Shown one piece after another: positions 23,385-36,800 of a DNA stretch of 64,000 nt. The translations under genes were made by a program, and so were the position numbers. This DNA comes from Diospyros lotus (taxonomy: Eukaryota; Streptophyta; Magnoliopsida; Ericales; Ebenaceae), in NCBI RefSeq assembly GCF_014633365.1, contig NC_068346.1, forward strand, positions 16,761,030 through 16,825,029. The letters are read 5' to 3'. Position 1 is the stretch's first letter, and every line of letters starts with the position of its first letter. The notes beneath the pieces are model-generated. The model was given only the letters and a program-made list of their open reading frames with translations. It was not told the DNA's origin and did not search any database.

Positions 23385-26354
23385 TTAACAGACAATGTCG
23401 TGTGATCTTGCAGTTCTCTTGACTGAATCGGCGCCGCCGCTCCTCAAGCACTCGTCCATGGCGGACGGAACAAGCGGAGCTTGCGATCTGCCATACGAGT
23501 TCCAGCACAGAGCTCGCGGAAATCCTTGAAACCCTAGCGATGGCTCCAGCTGAATGTCCATCAGATCCACATCCGTGCAGGGAACATGGTCGCTACAAGC
23601 AAGATGGATCGGTTGAAATGAATAGGTTCCGATGATCTGATCAAACTTAACCCCAGATATTGAGACTGCGCCTGTTTGGTTCTTGCAGAAATTCTTGTCG
23701 CAGTAGTACTGATCGATCATTATCGGAACCTTGACATCTTGGACATGGATGTTGGAGAACGACACATTCTTGACTGATCCCATTCCTCCCTGTTACAAAC
23801 AAGAAAAACATCAAAACTATTAATTGATTTTGAATAGAGACAGTGGCCAAGGAAAAGAGACCAATTTTATTGGAGTTAGCCTAAAACTACACTCCTCAGT
23901 ATGGTTGTCACTGATTGATCACACTTAAATAATTTGTGTGATGAAATTGACCAATTATTAGAGTTTTGTCTAGAGAGCATGTGTATTATGACTTAATAAT
24001 TGGTGTTATTTGAATATGAATGACTGATTATTTAGAATCGTGAGGAATAAGAGATTTTATAGTTTTTTTTTCTTTCAAAACTAGAGTATTTATTGTTTAA
24101 TTTCACGGAAAAACTGTACTGTTGTTATTGGCCAGGAATATGTGAGATAATGTTACTAGAATATTAGTATTGTGTGATCATTGTGTGTGCAACGAATTAA
24201 TCATCAATGTCATATGAGCGTGAGAGTTGTGAAAACTAAGAAGTTTTATAGTTTTGTCAGTCCTGAAACTATATTGTGAAGGATTTGTAGTTTTTTTGTG
24301 TAAAAACTATGCTACCATTGATTAACTGGAATTCGTCTATTATTGAGGATCATGGGCGTTGTTTTGTTGACACTGTATCCTGTTAAAGTTCAATGTTTTT
24401 CTCTCCTAATTTTTGGGGGTGATAGTGTGTAAGTATCGGATTTTAACAATACCTGCCATGTTTTGATTCTTGCTCCATATAGTGTGTTCTGCAGAAAGCT
24501 ATCCTCAACAATGATGTTGGAGACACAGGCAACACTTCTGTCTTTGCCCAGTCCTCCTAAGCTGATGGTTTATCAAGAGCAATCAGTCCAAACTTTAACA
24601 TATCTAGTAATTAAACTAGCTATGAGATAAATATCTTTTATCTATATGAATTAGAATTACCTTATGCCATGTCCAGGGCCACAGTTTATGTGATGAACAT
24701 GAACATTGGAGCAGCCAGTTTGTATGGATACACAATCATCTCCTGTTAGATGTTCAGTGAAACCCATGTTAACTTGCAACTAAAATGTCATACTACATTT
24801 TCTGGCCGAGATTCAAGAAGAAGAGCAGTGAACCCAGATTTTAAAATGCAACTGAAATGTAATTACAGTTTCTGGGTGATATTCGAGAAGAAGATCAATG
24901 AACCCAGATGTTAAAATGCAGCTGAAATGTCATTACTTTTTCTGGGTGAGATTCCAGAAGACAAGTACTGAAGGCAGATGTTAAAAAGGAACGAAATGCC
25001 ATTACATTTTCTGGGTGAGATTCAAATAGAAGATCAGTGAACCCAGAAATGTCATTGCATTTTCTGGGTGAGATTTAGGAAGAAAAACAGCAATCAGTTC
25101 CCCCTTATGCTTACCACATCCGATGCTCGAATGCTGGATTTCAACGTCATGGGTGTTCTGGAGGTGAATGCCATCGGTGTTGGGGCTGTTTTCGGGTGCT
25201 GAAATCGTGACGTTTTCGACCTTCACCGAGCCAGAGTTGTCGAATTTCAGGTGGCACTGAGGGCTATTTGTGATCCTAATGTCGCGAATCGTGACATTGT
25301 AGCTTGAATAGAATCTCAAGGCCTGTAATTAATGGAGATTTTGAGTTTCGAGATGAGAACTGCCCTCAAAATCATTGGAAGAAATAAAGGGAAGAATGCT
25401 CACGGTTGGCTTGATTTCTGGAATGTGTTTGAATCTCTTCTGCTGGTAAGTGAAACACAGCGTAAAACATTCAGTTTTGGCACAATTTCTGAGAGTTCAA
25501 ACTGGTTCTCTGTCGCTACTACTCGTTAGAGATACATAGATACGGAAATAGTTCTTATATCTTGTAGCAAAAAGTTCAACGTAAAGCTAAGATTTTCATC
25601 TTCAAGTGGCACCTTCATCTAACCTCTGTTTGAGAAGAACTCCACCAATTAGAGCCTTGGCCGTCGACGATACCGGTCCCTTGGATGGTGAAGTTCTGGA
25701 GCCATTTGAAGTTTATCCACTGAAACAGACTGGATTTTGGCCATGAACCCACTTTTGGAGGAGCTAAAAGAGTCCCATCTATCTGTCGAAATTTCACCAA
25801 ATGAACTTTTAACACAACAAATGATATATGCCATTTTGATCATCAAAAATGGAGAGAGGAACAGGGCAAGAACAGACCTGAAAAACAAGGTTTGGCAAGC
25901 ATGGTCCTTGCAGAGTTATGGGTTTGATCAGAAACTTGAACTCCGGTGGGATTTCCACGGTCGACGTCGGCCTCTTGCAAGCAGCTTTCCATGCTGCTAG
26001 AAGCGCCTGTTCAAGTCCATCAAACCATGGAAATTATAAGCTTTATAACGAGGGGTGATCTGCTTCGAATAAAGTGGGTATTACAGCCGTCTGGATCTGT
26101 TTCAGGAGCTTTACCTTTGAGTCATCGGAAACTCCATCGCCTTTTGCTCCGAAAGACAGAATGTTAAAGCTGCTTGACGGGCCAGGAGCTGGTGCAGGGC
26201 CATTGCCATTCCTCGGCTTCCTCTGTTTTTGAGCATTGTTCTTCTTGGGATTACCGCTCTTTCTGGCTTCAACACAGACTGTTGAGAATGTGACAAACAA
26301 AATGGCTAGCAAAATTAGTAGAAAAGAAAGAGACGGGCTTCTGGTTCTCTTCAT
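23385..26354 (-). CDS. Secreted polygalacturonase (GH28)
   Basis: Glycoside hydrolase family 28 enzyme that hydrolyses homogalacturonan in the cell wall. Exons in transcript order are 26354-26115, 26006-25878, 25782-25624, 25442-25404, 25322-25115, 24742-24661, 24561-24453 and 23789-23385 (1371 nt, 456 aa). All introns are GT-AG and all phases agree. A signal peptide covers residues 1 to about 29 ([15 protein letters not shown]). A basic, Pro-rich linker follows, then [13 protein letters not shown]. The four GH28 motifs are intact: NTDG (237-240), GDDC (259-262), GHG (282-284) and RIK (317-319); Asp239, Asp260, Asp261 and His283 are the expected catalytic residues. The nearest family relative recognised is the Arabidopsis At1g48100 type. 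The fourth exon is only 39 nt and could start 3 nt later. Intron 5 carries a 70-bp tandem repeat. Developmental role cannot be told from sequence. Confidence 0.94.
24766..25085 (+). repeat. 70-bp tandem repeat in polygalacturonase intron 5
   Basis: TCTGGGTGAGATTC-type units start near 24801, 24871, 24941, 25010 and 25063. Spacings are 70, 70, 69 and a shortened 53 bp. Each unit carries GAAGAAGATCAGTGAACCCAG and AAATGTCATTACATTT. The array fills most of the intron between exons 5 and 6 without touching the splice sites. Confidence 0.9.
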
Positions 26355-29279
26355 TCCTCTGTGGCCTTGTTATTTTCCTTTCTCAGAAAATCTTTCTGGG
26401 GCAGAGATTATGCCTCAGCTCTTACTCTTCTCAGGTGCCACTCTGTTTCAAACTTGGGAGTCAAGGTAGTTATGGACAGTTTATGTAGTTGAACCTCTTG
26501 GAAATAGCCCCCATTCCCTTCTAAATTACAAGGAGCCCTTCCCCTTGGAATGATCATGAAGTTTTTTTTTTTTGTCAAGTAAAAGTTTTGGACATGATCA
26601 TAAAAGTTTTCTATTGTTAAGCAATGTTTAGTTTGAATCATAATTATCTCCCTAACCCTATTAATATACACAGTAATAGGTTCCATAACCCATACCGAGA
26701 TCAAGGTCCATTTCCCTCAAACGGGTTTTATATTTAAAATTCGATCCCCCTAACTAAAAAATATAAGAAAAACCATTCTACGAATTAAGATACTATCTTA
26801 ATGATAAATGATCATAAAATTATAAACATGCCCCTATTCCCTCTTGTGGATTCCAAGAAAACATTCACTGTAGGGTTGGTAATAAGAAATATTTTCTTGT
26901 ACCTGAAAAGGCACTTTACCCACCTTGAGTGGATGAGCCAATAGTTCATACTGCATGCAAAGTTTATTTAGAATGCAGTTTAGGGTGTATTATATAGAAT
27001 TTTTATGTAAAGTTCTTTGATGATATGGCTATACAATTTCCGAAAAATTAATTTATTTTTATCAAGAATGCAGATTAGTGTCTTATTAAATTCTTAATTT
27101 ATAACTAAGTCACCACTGAACTAGACTAAAAAAATTACTGTGATATAGTCTCCAGGGCACAGGTTAAATGGTTGAGTCATGATAAGTTAGGATTCCTACC
27201 AATATGTCATGGATTTGATTCCTTGTCATATGTAGCGAGGTAAAGTCTCCACCTATGATTTATCTCCTCTACTAAAATTAAGGGTACAAGCGGTAAAAAA
27301 TCACGCAAAAACAATAATCTTAAAAATACTCTCATACAAATCAAACACTAAGTTTGTTAGGTAAACATGCTACCTTGCATTACATTAGTTCATTTGTGAT
27401 TTTGCATATTTTTAATGAGATGTAGTTGGGTATGCGCCATTAGAAGTGACTGGGATACCTCTCTTGTGGATAAAATAAGTTGAGAGGACAAAGGAATCTT
27501 ATTTTATCATAATCAAGACCACAATGTCCCCAAATTTATTTGGTAAAATGTCCTTAAATTTGAAAAGCCATCTTGCACTTCATAGATAAACTCTAGAGCA
27601 AATGGAAAAGCTAGAAAGTGTCCACCTCAGCCTTGGTTGTTTGCGTATGTCATCTCAAGGAATTTCTTGAAGTTGGAAGGGTAGGTGGTCCTAGGTTTTT
27701 CTAGTTCCAGACAAACAAGAGTTGGCCAATCCAGCAGCAGCCAGCCCAATTCAGGCAATGGGTGAGACCCCTAACTACCGTAGAAAGGCCAATTCACTAA
27801 TCATTCTATCATTATCATCACCTAAAAACATTAGTTATACATGATTTTTCAATTTATAAAATTAAATAATATAACTAAGACTTAAAAAAAATCTCTCTAA
27901 TTATCATTCACAACATGAGATTAGGTTGTGGCCATCGTATGCCTTAATCTTATTTTATGTTATTTAGGTGTTCGTGAATTAATTTGATTTGATTTTTAAA
28001 TTAATTTAGATTTAAATACTTAATTATAATAAAATTAAAGACCAAATTAAATCAATTTTAATTTATCTAGTTTAATTTTAATTGGTTCGTTTGAGTTTTG
28101 AGATGAAACTTTTATAATAAAAAACTTGTAATAAATCAAAATATATACTAAAATCTATAAAATATAAATAATACTACGAGTTATGACCGATAACGATGGC
28201 ATCAATTATGTGACGCATTCTCATTAAATGAGACTAAGGAGACATTATCTCTTCTGTCTAACACATTTTTTAATAAAAATATGACACACTATCATTAGTC
28301 ATTATTCTTAATATATTTATAAAATATGAATCGTAATAAATATATAAAAATTATAAAAAATGTGACACATTATTATTAGTCATTATTTATAATATTATTT
28401 ATAAAATATGAATCGTTGTAAATATACAAAGACTATAGATTAACTGAGAGTTAAAAGAAAATTGAAAAAGAAAGCTAGTTAAATCCTAAACCCTAGTCTA
28501 TGTACATGCCAAATAATTTCAAAGTGAAGGTGTTTGCCACAGTAGGAGATAAGGAAGGTAAGTTAGTTTGTTTGTTTGAGATGGTGGGTGACACGTTGAA
28601 GGGCTGCGAGGATAAGAAAAAAAAATATAGAAAAAAGGAACCATCTTTATTGTAAGTGGCTTTGAAGTGGTGCTTCTCACGCATGGCCCATCCATTGCAG
28701 GCCTGGTCGGTGGCGCCAACCTCACTTTCTTCCACTTTTCATTATCAGCCCTCCAAAACTCAACTCAAATAATAATAATAATAATAATAAAATTTGGAGC
28801 TAAATGTTCATGAAAATGCAGTATCAAATGACTCTTAAATATAATAAGTAACTCGAGAATATTTCAAACAATGATTCCAAAAGTTAGTTTGGTGATGACA
28901 TATATTATATAATGATTTTTTATGAGGGACATTCTAATGCTTTGAAAAATATATGAAAATACTCCTCATTAATATTAAATTCGAGCCCAAAGTCCAAATC
29001 TAACTAAAAACACCATTAGGCTCGGGTGACAGACCTAACCCAAAAAATCAAACCCAGACCCAAGCCTATACCTTTTATCAACCAGATCGATCCACGGGTT
29101 CAAACCCAACTCTCCACATAGTGTGATCATAGCTATCTGCCAAGCCAACATCCAATAGTCCATGTGATATGATCACATTCTAGATTTTCACAAGAGAAAT
29201 GTAAAGCTTGATAGCAAATCACCAAATGTCCCTATCAAATAGAATCATATATTAGACAAAAAAAGAAATAGATAGTATT
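26355..29279. other. Intergenic DNA upstream of the polygalacturonase gene
   Basis: AT-rich, with no credible gene. It contains the polygalacturonase promoter region at its left edge, a SINE-like piece at 27140-27305 and an (AAT)n microsatellite near 28768-28791. Direct copies of a TATAAAATATGAATCGT word occur near 28318 and 28400. Confidence 0.5.
27140..27305 (+). mobile_element. tRNA-derived SINE candidate
   Basis: An A-box-like TGGTTGAGTCA is followed about 40 bp later by a B-box-like GGATTTGATTCC, the spacing of an internal polymerase III promoter. Ends are not defined and no cloverleaf is possible. Confidence 0.35.
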
Positions 29280-29531
29280 GTGGATAAGGGGAGCTATTAA
29301 TGATTTGTCTGTTAGTGTTATGCTCCACAAGTCAATTATATTTTATGTAAAAGATCATACTTTTTATTGTGATTTTTTTTATTCAATCAATTATTATTAC
29401 AAAAACATCATGTTTTATTTGTCGTTAATGATTGTCGTTATTATTTATTATAATATATACTTCACAAAGTCTATAGATTAAATAGACTCATAGAATACGG
29501 TTATGCATAGAGATAACGATCATGAAACATA
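29280..29531 (+). mobile_element. Left part of a copia LTR split by the MULE
   Basis: The text before the MULE (...CGATCATGAAACATATTCTTTATA) runs on smoothly into the text after it (AGTCTTGAAATTGAAAG at 41984) once the MULE and one copy of its target duplication are removed. The left edge of the LTR is uncertain. Confidence 0.45.
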
Positions 29532-29540
29532 TTCTTTATA

Positions 29541-29658
29541 GGGCTGAATTCACATTTGACCAAAGTCAAATGTATAAAATCGTTTTTGTACTTTTCATAG
29601 AAAATAAACGTTTTTAACTATTCAAACAAACTAATTACACTCTATAGCCACTTTTATG
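29541..29658 (+). repeat. Left terminal inverted repeat of the MULE
   Basis: The segment begins GGGCTGAATT. From 29566 it pairs with the complement of 41858-41950, sharing ATAAACGTTT, CAAACAAACTAATTACA and ATAGCCACTTT. The alignment needs only short gaps. Confidence 0.85.
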
Positions 29659-29744
29659 TAAGATACCAAAAATACCCTTAATGAAATTTTAAAATAGAAA
29701 ACCCTACTGTTATTAGTCTCATTTACCAAAATACCCTTATCTCT

Positions 29745-29753
29745 TTTATATAA
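29745..29753 (+). promoter_or_regulatory. TATA box candidate for the MULE transposase
   Basis: TTTATATAA lies about 90 bp inside the left inverted repeat and is followed by a CT-rich leader. A donor site at 29945 and an acceptor ending at 30733 would splice this leader to just before the ATG at 30736. Confidence 0.4.
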
Positions 29754-30146
29754 CCTTTCTTCTCTCTCTTCTTCCAAAATTCACGTTACTCTCTATCTTT
29801 TCATTGTCAAACTATCCAAACTTAGTCATTCTTCATACATTCAATCTTTTTGCTTGTTGGGTCATTCAATCTTCTTTATCAATTACAGCGACCTCACTGA
29901 AGTCCCATTCAACAAGTTTATTTCTCTCCAAACCCAATCTCAAGGTATTTATTCGATTTACAATTTATTTAATTTTTTTAAAATAATTTTTGTGTTCACA
30001 TTGCTTATTAAGGTTGTGTAGAATGATTGTAGTTGTTGGCAAGACATATTTTGATACATATCATTCCAAATTTGCACTAATTTGGGTGAAAAAAAAAAAA
30101 ATCAAAACTGCACATCGTTAACGAGTTTTGTGGGCGATAACAGTTG

Positions 30147-30292
30147 ATCGGGCTTAGTGGGGGAACAAAGCCCAATGGGTCTTAGTGGGGGAACAAAACC
30201 CGATAGGGCTTTGTTCCCAAACTAAGCCCGATAGGGCTTTGTTACCCCACTAAGCCCGATTATGATTTTTGTAGCCCACAAGCACGATTATA
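30147..30292 (+). repeat. Hairpin-motif cluster 1 (5' of transposase)
   Basis: Successive short hairpins have GGGCTT and AAGCCC arms, for example GGGCTTAGTGGGGGAAC followed by AAAGCCC, and GGGCTTTGTTACCCCACT followed by AAGCCC. They lie inside the predicted leader intron 29945-30733. The same arms recur at 33940-37120 and 41085-41571. Confidence 0.8.
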
Positions 30293-30735
30293 TATATTAT
30301 TTTTAAAATAATATGAATATTTTGTTAAATAATTTAATATTATATATGAGTGTAAAATAATATAATTTAATATAATATATTTAATTTTATCATATTATTT
30401 AACAAAATTTCACTTCTTAAGCATTTGTGCCTAAATGTGTTATATTAAAATCCTCCAATATTTTTCATAAAATTTTTAAATATTTTTCTTAAACTACATA
30501 TGAAAAATTATCATGACTTGGTTGTTGGTTTATAAGTCAAAAATCATGTTTAATCGTACAAATCAACTCTTTAGAAAAAGAAAATAAAATACAAATCTCA
30601 AAAAGCAAATAAACTTACTTACTTATAGTTATGACTTGGTTTAATGAGGAAATTAACCCGATTTGGGTGTGTGTGGATCCGTTACATCCATGGTAATGGT
30701 GAGACTAATTTTTTCCTCCTTTCAATCTTACAGCA

Positions 30736-33379
30736 ATGGATTTAGTGCAGTTGGTTATCGTGTGGAACGGGGAATGGAATGATAATAAGTATATTGGGGG
30801 TAATAGGATGTGTGCGGGAATCTACAAAAATACGACTTTTACTCAATTGGTTGAGATTGTGTACACGGTGACAGGAATTGATAAAACAAGATACGACATC
30901 ACCATTCATTTTGTAACGGAACACTCAAGTGAACTTCCAGCTACCAAGTTCCCTATCAAGGACGACTACGGTGTCAGGTTTATTATGTGCGATGACAGAA
31001 AATATAAAGTGATGTATGTTGATATGATTTGTAAAGATATTGGAGTTTGTAACCTACGTAGTGGTGGTAATCAAGATTCAGGTGCCGTTCCATTTACATC
31101 TGCACATAGTCCACTACAAAATGATGATTTTGGTATATATGGTATGGATGGTTTGTCAGATGACGCTCCAGACACGAATGATGATTGTGATAATGAAACT
31201 GATGATAATAGTGACGATAGCGATGGTGATAATAGTGATAGTGGTGGTGATGAAAGAGGAGTGAGTCCGGAGTACCCAGAAGTAAGATTTTCAGGTTCAC
31301 AATTTGAGGACAACCATTTACAAAGAAACTGGATTGTTCCTGGTGTAGAAAATTATGCAATTGAGGAAACAAGACCCGAAGTGTCAATTCCATACCAGGG
31401 TGATCTTTTACACATGGGTGCACTCTTTAGAAGTAAACAGGAACTAATTTTGGCATTTGGACAATATTGTGTTGATGTGAAGATGGACTATCGAGTCAGA
31501 CGTTCGTGCACAATTCGATTTGAGGCTGGTTGCAAGGATGTGAACTGCAAATTTATGCTTCGTGCAAGATGCAGACCTGGTTGTTCGTTTTGGCATGTGG
31601 TGAAATTTATGCCGAGTCACACGTGTACTCCGGATGTCTACGATTCACATTTTCGAAGTGTGAAGGCTATTGTCATCGGAAGTTTGTTCTCTGAAAGAGT
31701 GACGAGTAGTGAATATACACCTAAAATGCTAATGGGGGAGTTGTTGGAGCAACATGGTGTGCAGATTATGTATACTAAAGCTTGGAGGTCTTTACAACAT
31801 GCAAAGATACTTACTTATGGTAATGCTAATGAATCATATCAGCAACTACCCTCATATTTTCACATGTTAAAAGAAACAAATCCTGGCAGCATCACGGCAA
31901 TAGAGACAGATGAAAATAATTGTTTTTTATATTCATTTTTTGCACTCGGAGCTTGCCTTCATGGTTTCCAGTCTTACATAAGACCGGTTGTTGCCGTTGA
32001 TGCCACACATTTGAAAGGTGAACACAAAGGGGTGATATTCGTTGCCACTTGCAAAGATGGGGAGGAAATGATTTATCCCATCGCTTTTGGATTTGGAGAT
32101 GGTGAGTCTGACAGATCATGGATATGGTTTTTGACAAAATTGAGAGAGGCTATCGGAGTGCGAGAAGATTTAGTCATTGTTTCTGATCGTCACCAAAGCA
32201 TTGCAAATGCGATGAGTCGTGTCTTCCCTTCTGTCCCACATGTCTTTTGTTTCTTCCACCTTAAGCAAAACTTGAAGAAACGTTGTAGACAACGAAAAGA
32301 TGTGATGACTGCATTCTACCTTGCAGCATACAGCTACACCACAATAGAGTGTGATACATACTTGGCAGAAATACAATCGATGCATCCTCAGACTCATCTG
32401 ACATTGATGGAAGCAAGACCGGAAAAGTGGTCACGAGCATATTGTCCAAGAAGAAGATATTCCATGATGACCACCAACATTGCCGAGTCTCTCAATAAAT
32501 GCATGATGAAAGCACGTCGGTTGCCTATAACAAGTGCACATGAATTTTTGAGACATATGCTTCAGAAATGGTTTAGTGATAGGCGTGCTGCAGCTGCCAG
32601 ACTCGAAACCATTGTGACCTCCGCTGCAGTGGCACATGTCAATTTGGCGCATGCCAAAACATTAGACCGAGGATGTCGTGTAGTTCCTGTAATACAAGGG
32701 AACAAATACCTCGTGCAACATGCAAAGGAAGGCGATGGGATAGTTGACATTGTTGCGAGTACATGTAGTTGTCGCAAGTGGGACATTGATCAAATGCCAT
32801 GTCTTCATGCAATTGCTGTTAGCAGGTATCATGGTTTGACTTTTATTTGCGTCTTATGTTCGTAATTTAGTGTGATATGTTAACACTATGTGTTTCTTTG
32901 CCTTATGCGACAGTTTCATGAGGGTGCACTACCATATGCTTTGCCATTCATATTACACCGCAGATTGGGTCAGACGTGCATATGCACTTCCCATCAATCC
33001 TCTCCCTAACAAGACTGCTTGGATTCTTCCAGCGTACGTCAGACAGATGGTTATACTCCCACCTGTGCAAAGAAGACAACCGGGTAGACCGAGAAATGGT
33101 CGAATTCCTTCCATGGGGGAAGCTCGTCGAAGAAAAAAATGTGGAAAATGCGGTGAACTAGGACACAATAGTCTTGGTTGCCCTAATGAATGGACTTCCT
33201 CCATTGGAGAGTCGAGCACAGCCACTACTCCAGAATCCAGGGGCGCTGCTAGGGCCTCTGCAAGGGCAAGCCGAAAATGCAGCATTTGCAAAGAGACTGG
33301 ACACACTCGTCGTCGGTGCCCTATACAATTGTCAATTCCAGGTGATGATAATATTATCAATGAAGAAAACAATCAATAG
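30736..33379 (+). CDS. MuDR-type MULE transposase
   Basis: DDE-type transposase that would excise and insert the surrounding element. Exons 30736-32825 and 32914-33379 (GT-AG) give 851 aa. Domains in order: a PB1-like N-terminus (1-100), an Asp/Ser-rich acidic stretch (about 145-175), a MuDR/WRKY-GCM1-type zinc-binding DNA-binding domain (about 230-310, with CKDVNCKF and HTC), and the MULE catalytic core. The core has Asp422 in VVAVDATHLKG, Asp484 in VSDRHQS, FCFFHLKQNL, and the candidate Glu584 in NIAESLN. A SWIM finger begins at Cys677 (CSC...CLHAI), and two CCHC zinc knuckles start at 773 (CGKCGELGHNSLGC) and 819 (CSICKETGHTRRRC). No internal stops are present. Without splicing the frame would end just after the SWIM finger and lose both knuckles. 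The ATG lies 3 nt after a splice acceptor, implying a 5'-leader intron. Confidence 0.95.
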
Positions 33380-33858
33380 GCATTAACTCATTCAGGTATG
33401 ATATAATGTTATCACAAATGTTATCACATATATTATCAATAGTTGTTAGATCGTTTGTGAAAAAAAAAAAACATGTTTTTTACTCGCAAAGTGTTAATGG
33501 AATTTTTTCTGACCATATATCTTTTGTGTTTCAGCAATGCTTAAAAATCACTGGCACGATACAAAAAGGATGACAACATCAATCAAATCTCTTTTTGTTG
33601 GGAGTTCAGTAATGAATATTATTTTTTACATTAATATTTGAAATTGGGATTTATTCATATTCGTAATCTTTCAGTTTCCTTCATCTAAACTCATAATTAA
33701 TGATTAACAGCTTGTGTTGTAGTATATTGTTGAGTAGAGAACTGAGTATATAATGCAGTTTCAATGGCCTAGAAACAAGGGACACTTTGCTAAATTTTTT
33801 TGATATATGAATTACTAACAACATTGGACCAAGATGATGCAATGATAATACTAAAAAA

Positions 33859-36800
33859 TTAGAGTGTCATTTCTTAACAATCACTATTATTTGAGACTAC
33901 TACTGGGACCATCTTCAAAAAAAATTCAATTTAAAAAAAAAAAAATCGTCCATCGGGATTTGTTGGCCACAAAACCCGTCCATCGGGCTTTGTGGCCTAC
34001 GAAACCCGGCCATCGGGTTTTGTGGCCCACGAAACCCGGCCATCGGGCTTTGTGGCCCACCAAGCCCGAAAATGAAATTTTTTAATTTTTCTTGATTTTT
34101 CTTCAAATTAGTATGTTCCATTAGCACTAAAATGATGTCTTTTAATGTTATTTGGGTAAACCAGAATGTATATATCACAACAACGTCATTATTTTTCACT
34201 TTGTGTGAGGATGTCCATCTACCATCAACACAACCAACACATGATCACAATTGGTACTAATAATTGGACAAATCAAGATAATAATGCTATGATAATAAAC
34301 TTGCTCAAAAATTAGAGTGTATTGTCTTAACAATCATTATTATTTGAGGCAAATAGTGGGAAACTACAAAAAAAAAAAAAAAAAAATTCAATCGAAAAAA
34401 AAATCGGGCTTTGTGGGCCACGAAACCCGGCCATCGGGTTTTGTGGGCCACGAAACCCGGCCATCGGGCTTTGTGGCCCACGAAACCCGGCCATCGGGCT
34501 TTGTGGCCCACCAAGCCCGAAAATGAAATTTTTTAATTTTTCTTGATTTTTCTTCAAATTAGTATGTTCCATTAACACTAAAATGATGTCTTTTAATGTT
34601 ATTTGAGTAAGCCATAATGTATATATCACAACAACGTCATTATTTTTCACTTTGTGTGAGGATGTCCATCTACCATCAACACAACCAACACATGATCACA
34701 ATTGGTACTAATAATTGGACAAATCAAGATAATAATGCTATGATAATAAACTTGCTCAAAAATTAGAGTGTATTGTCTTAACAATCATTATTATTTGAGG
34801 CAAATAGTGGGAAACTACAAAAAAAAAAAAAAAAAATTCAATCGAAAAAAAAATCGGGCTTTGTGGGCCACGAAACCCGGCCATCGGGTTTTGTGGGCCA
34901 CGAAACCCGGCCATCGGGCTTTGTGGCCCACCAAGCCCGAAAATGAAATTTTTTAATTTTTCTTGATTTTTCTTCAAATTAGTATGTTCCATTAGCACTA
35001 AAATGATGTCTTTTAATGTTATTTGAGTAAGCCAGAATGTATATATCACAACAACGTCATTATTTTTCACTTTGTGTGAGGATGTCCATCTACCATCAAC
35101 ACAACCAACACATGATCACAATTGGTACTAATAATTAGACAAATCAAGATAATAATGCTATGATAATAAACTTGCTCAAAAATTAGAGTGTATTGTCTTA
35201 ACAATCATTATTATTTGAGGCAAATAGTGGGAAACTACAAAAAAAAAAAAAAATTCAATCGAAAAAAAAATCGGGCTTTGTGGGCCACGAAACCCGGCCA
35301 TCGGGTTTTGTGGGCCACGAAACCCGGCCATCGGGCTTTGTGGCCCACGAAACCCGGCCATCGGGCTTTGTGGCCCACCAAGCCCGAAAATGAAATTTTT
35401 TAATTTTTCTTGATTTTTCTTCAAATTAGTATGTTCCATTAGCACTAAAATGATGTCTTTTAATGTTATTTGAGTAAGTCAGAATGTATATATCACAACA
35501 ACGTCATTATTTTTCACTTTGTGTGAGGATGTCCATCTACCATCAACACAACCAACACATGATCACAATTGGTACTAATAATTAGACAAATCAAGATAAT
35601 AATGCTATGATAATAAACTTGCTCAAAAATTAGAGTGTATTGTCTTAACAATCATTATTATTTGAGGCAAATAGTGGGAAACTACAAAAAAAAAAAAAAT
35701 TCAATCGAAAAAAAAATCGGGCTTTGTGGGCCACGAAACCCGGCCATCGGGTTTTGTGGGCCACGAAACCCGGCCATCGGGCTTTGTGGCCCACGAAACC
35801 CGGCCATCGGGCTTTGTGGCCCACCAAGCCCGAAAATGAAATTTTTTAATTTTTCTTGATTTTTCTTCAAATTAGTATGTTCCATTAGCACTAAAATGAT
35901 GTCTTTTAATGTTATTTGGGTAAACCAGAATGTATATATCACAACAACGTCATTATTTTTCACTTTGTGTGAGGATGTCCATCTACCATCAACACAACCA
36001 ACACATGATCACAATTGGTACTAATAATTGGACAAATCAAGATAATAATGCTATGATAATAAACTTGCTCAAAAATTAGAGTGTATTGTCTTAACAATCA
36101 TTATTATTTGAGGCAAATAGTGGGAAACTACAAAAAAAAAAAAAAAAAAAAATTCAATCGAAAAAAAAATCGGGCTTTGTGGGCCACGAAACCCGGCCAT
36201 CGGGTTTTGTGGGCCACGAAACCCGGCCATCGGGCTTTGTGGCCCACGAAACCCGGCCATCGGGCTTTGTGGCCCACCAAGCCCGAAAATGAAATTTTTT
36301 AATTTTTCTTGATTTTTCTTCAAATTAGTATGTTCCATTAGCACTAAAATGATGTCTTTTAATGTTATTTGAGTAAGCCAGAATGTATATATCACAACAA
36401 CGTCATTATTTTTCACTTTGTGTGAGGATGTCCATCTACCATCAACACAACCAACACATGATCACAATTGGTACTAATAATTGGACAAATCAAGATAATA
36501 ATGCTATGATAATAAACTTGCTCAAAAATTAGAGTGTATTGTCTTAACAATCATTATTATTTGAGGCAAATAGTGGGAAACTACAAAAAAAAAAAAAAAA
36601 ATATCAATCGAAAAAAAAATCGGGCTTTGTGGGCCACGAAACCCGGCCATCGGGCTTTGTGGCCCACGAAACCTGGCCATCGGGCTTTGTGGCCCACCAA
36701 GCCCGAAAATGAAATTTTTTAATTTTTCTTGATTTTTCTTCAAATTAGTATGTTCCATTAACACTAAAATGATGTCTTTTAATGTTATTTGAGTAAGCCA

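Noticed and set aside
25332..25529. 65-codon plus-strand frame in the polygalacturonase gene
   Set aside because: It overlaps the tiny 39-nt exon 4 and its introns on the opposite strand, which complete the conserved enzyme.
27140..27305. Possible tRNA gene
   Set aside because: Only A- and B-box-like words are present. No cloverleaf, anticodon arm or acceptor stem can be folded.
31071..31423. Minus-strand frames opposite the transposase
   Set aside because: Shadow of the acidic GAT/GAC-rich repeat in the transposase.
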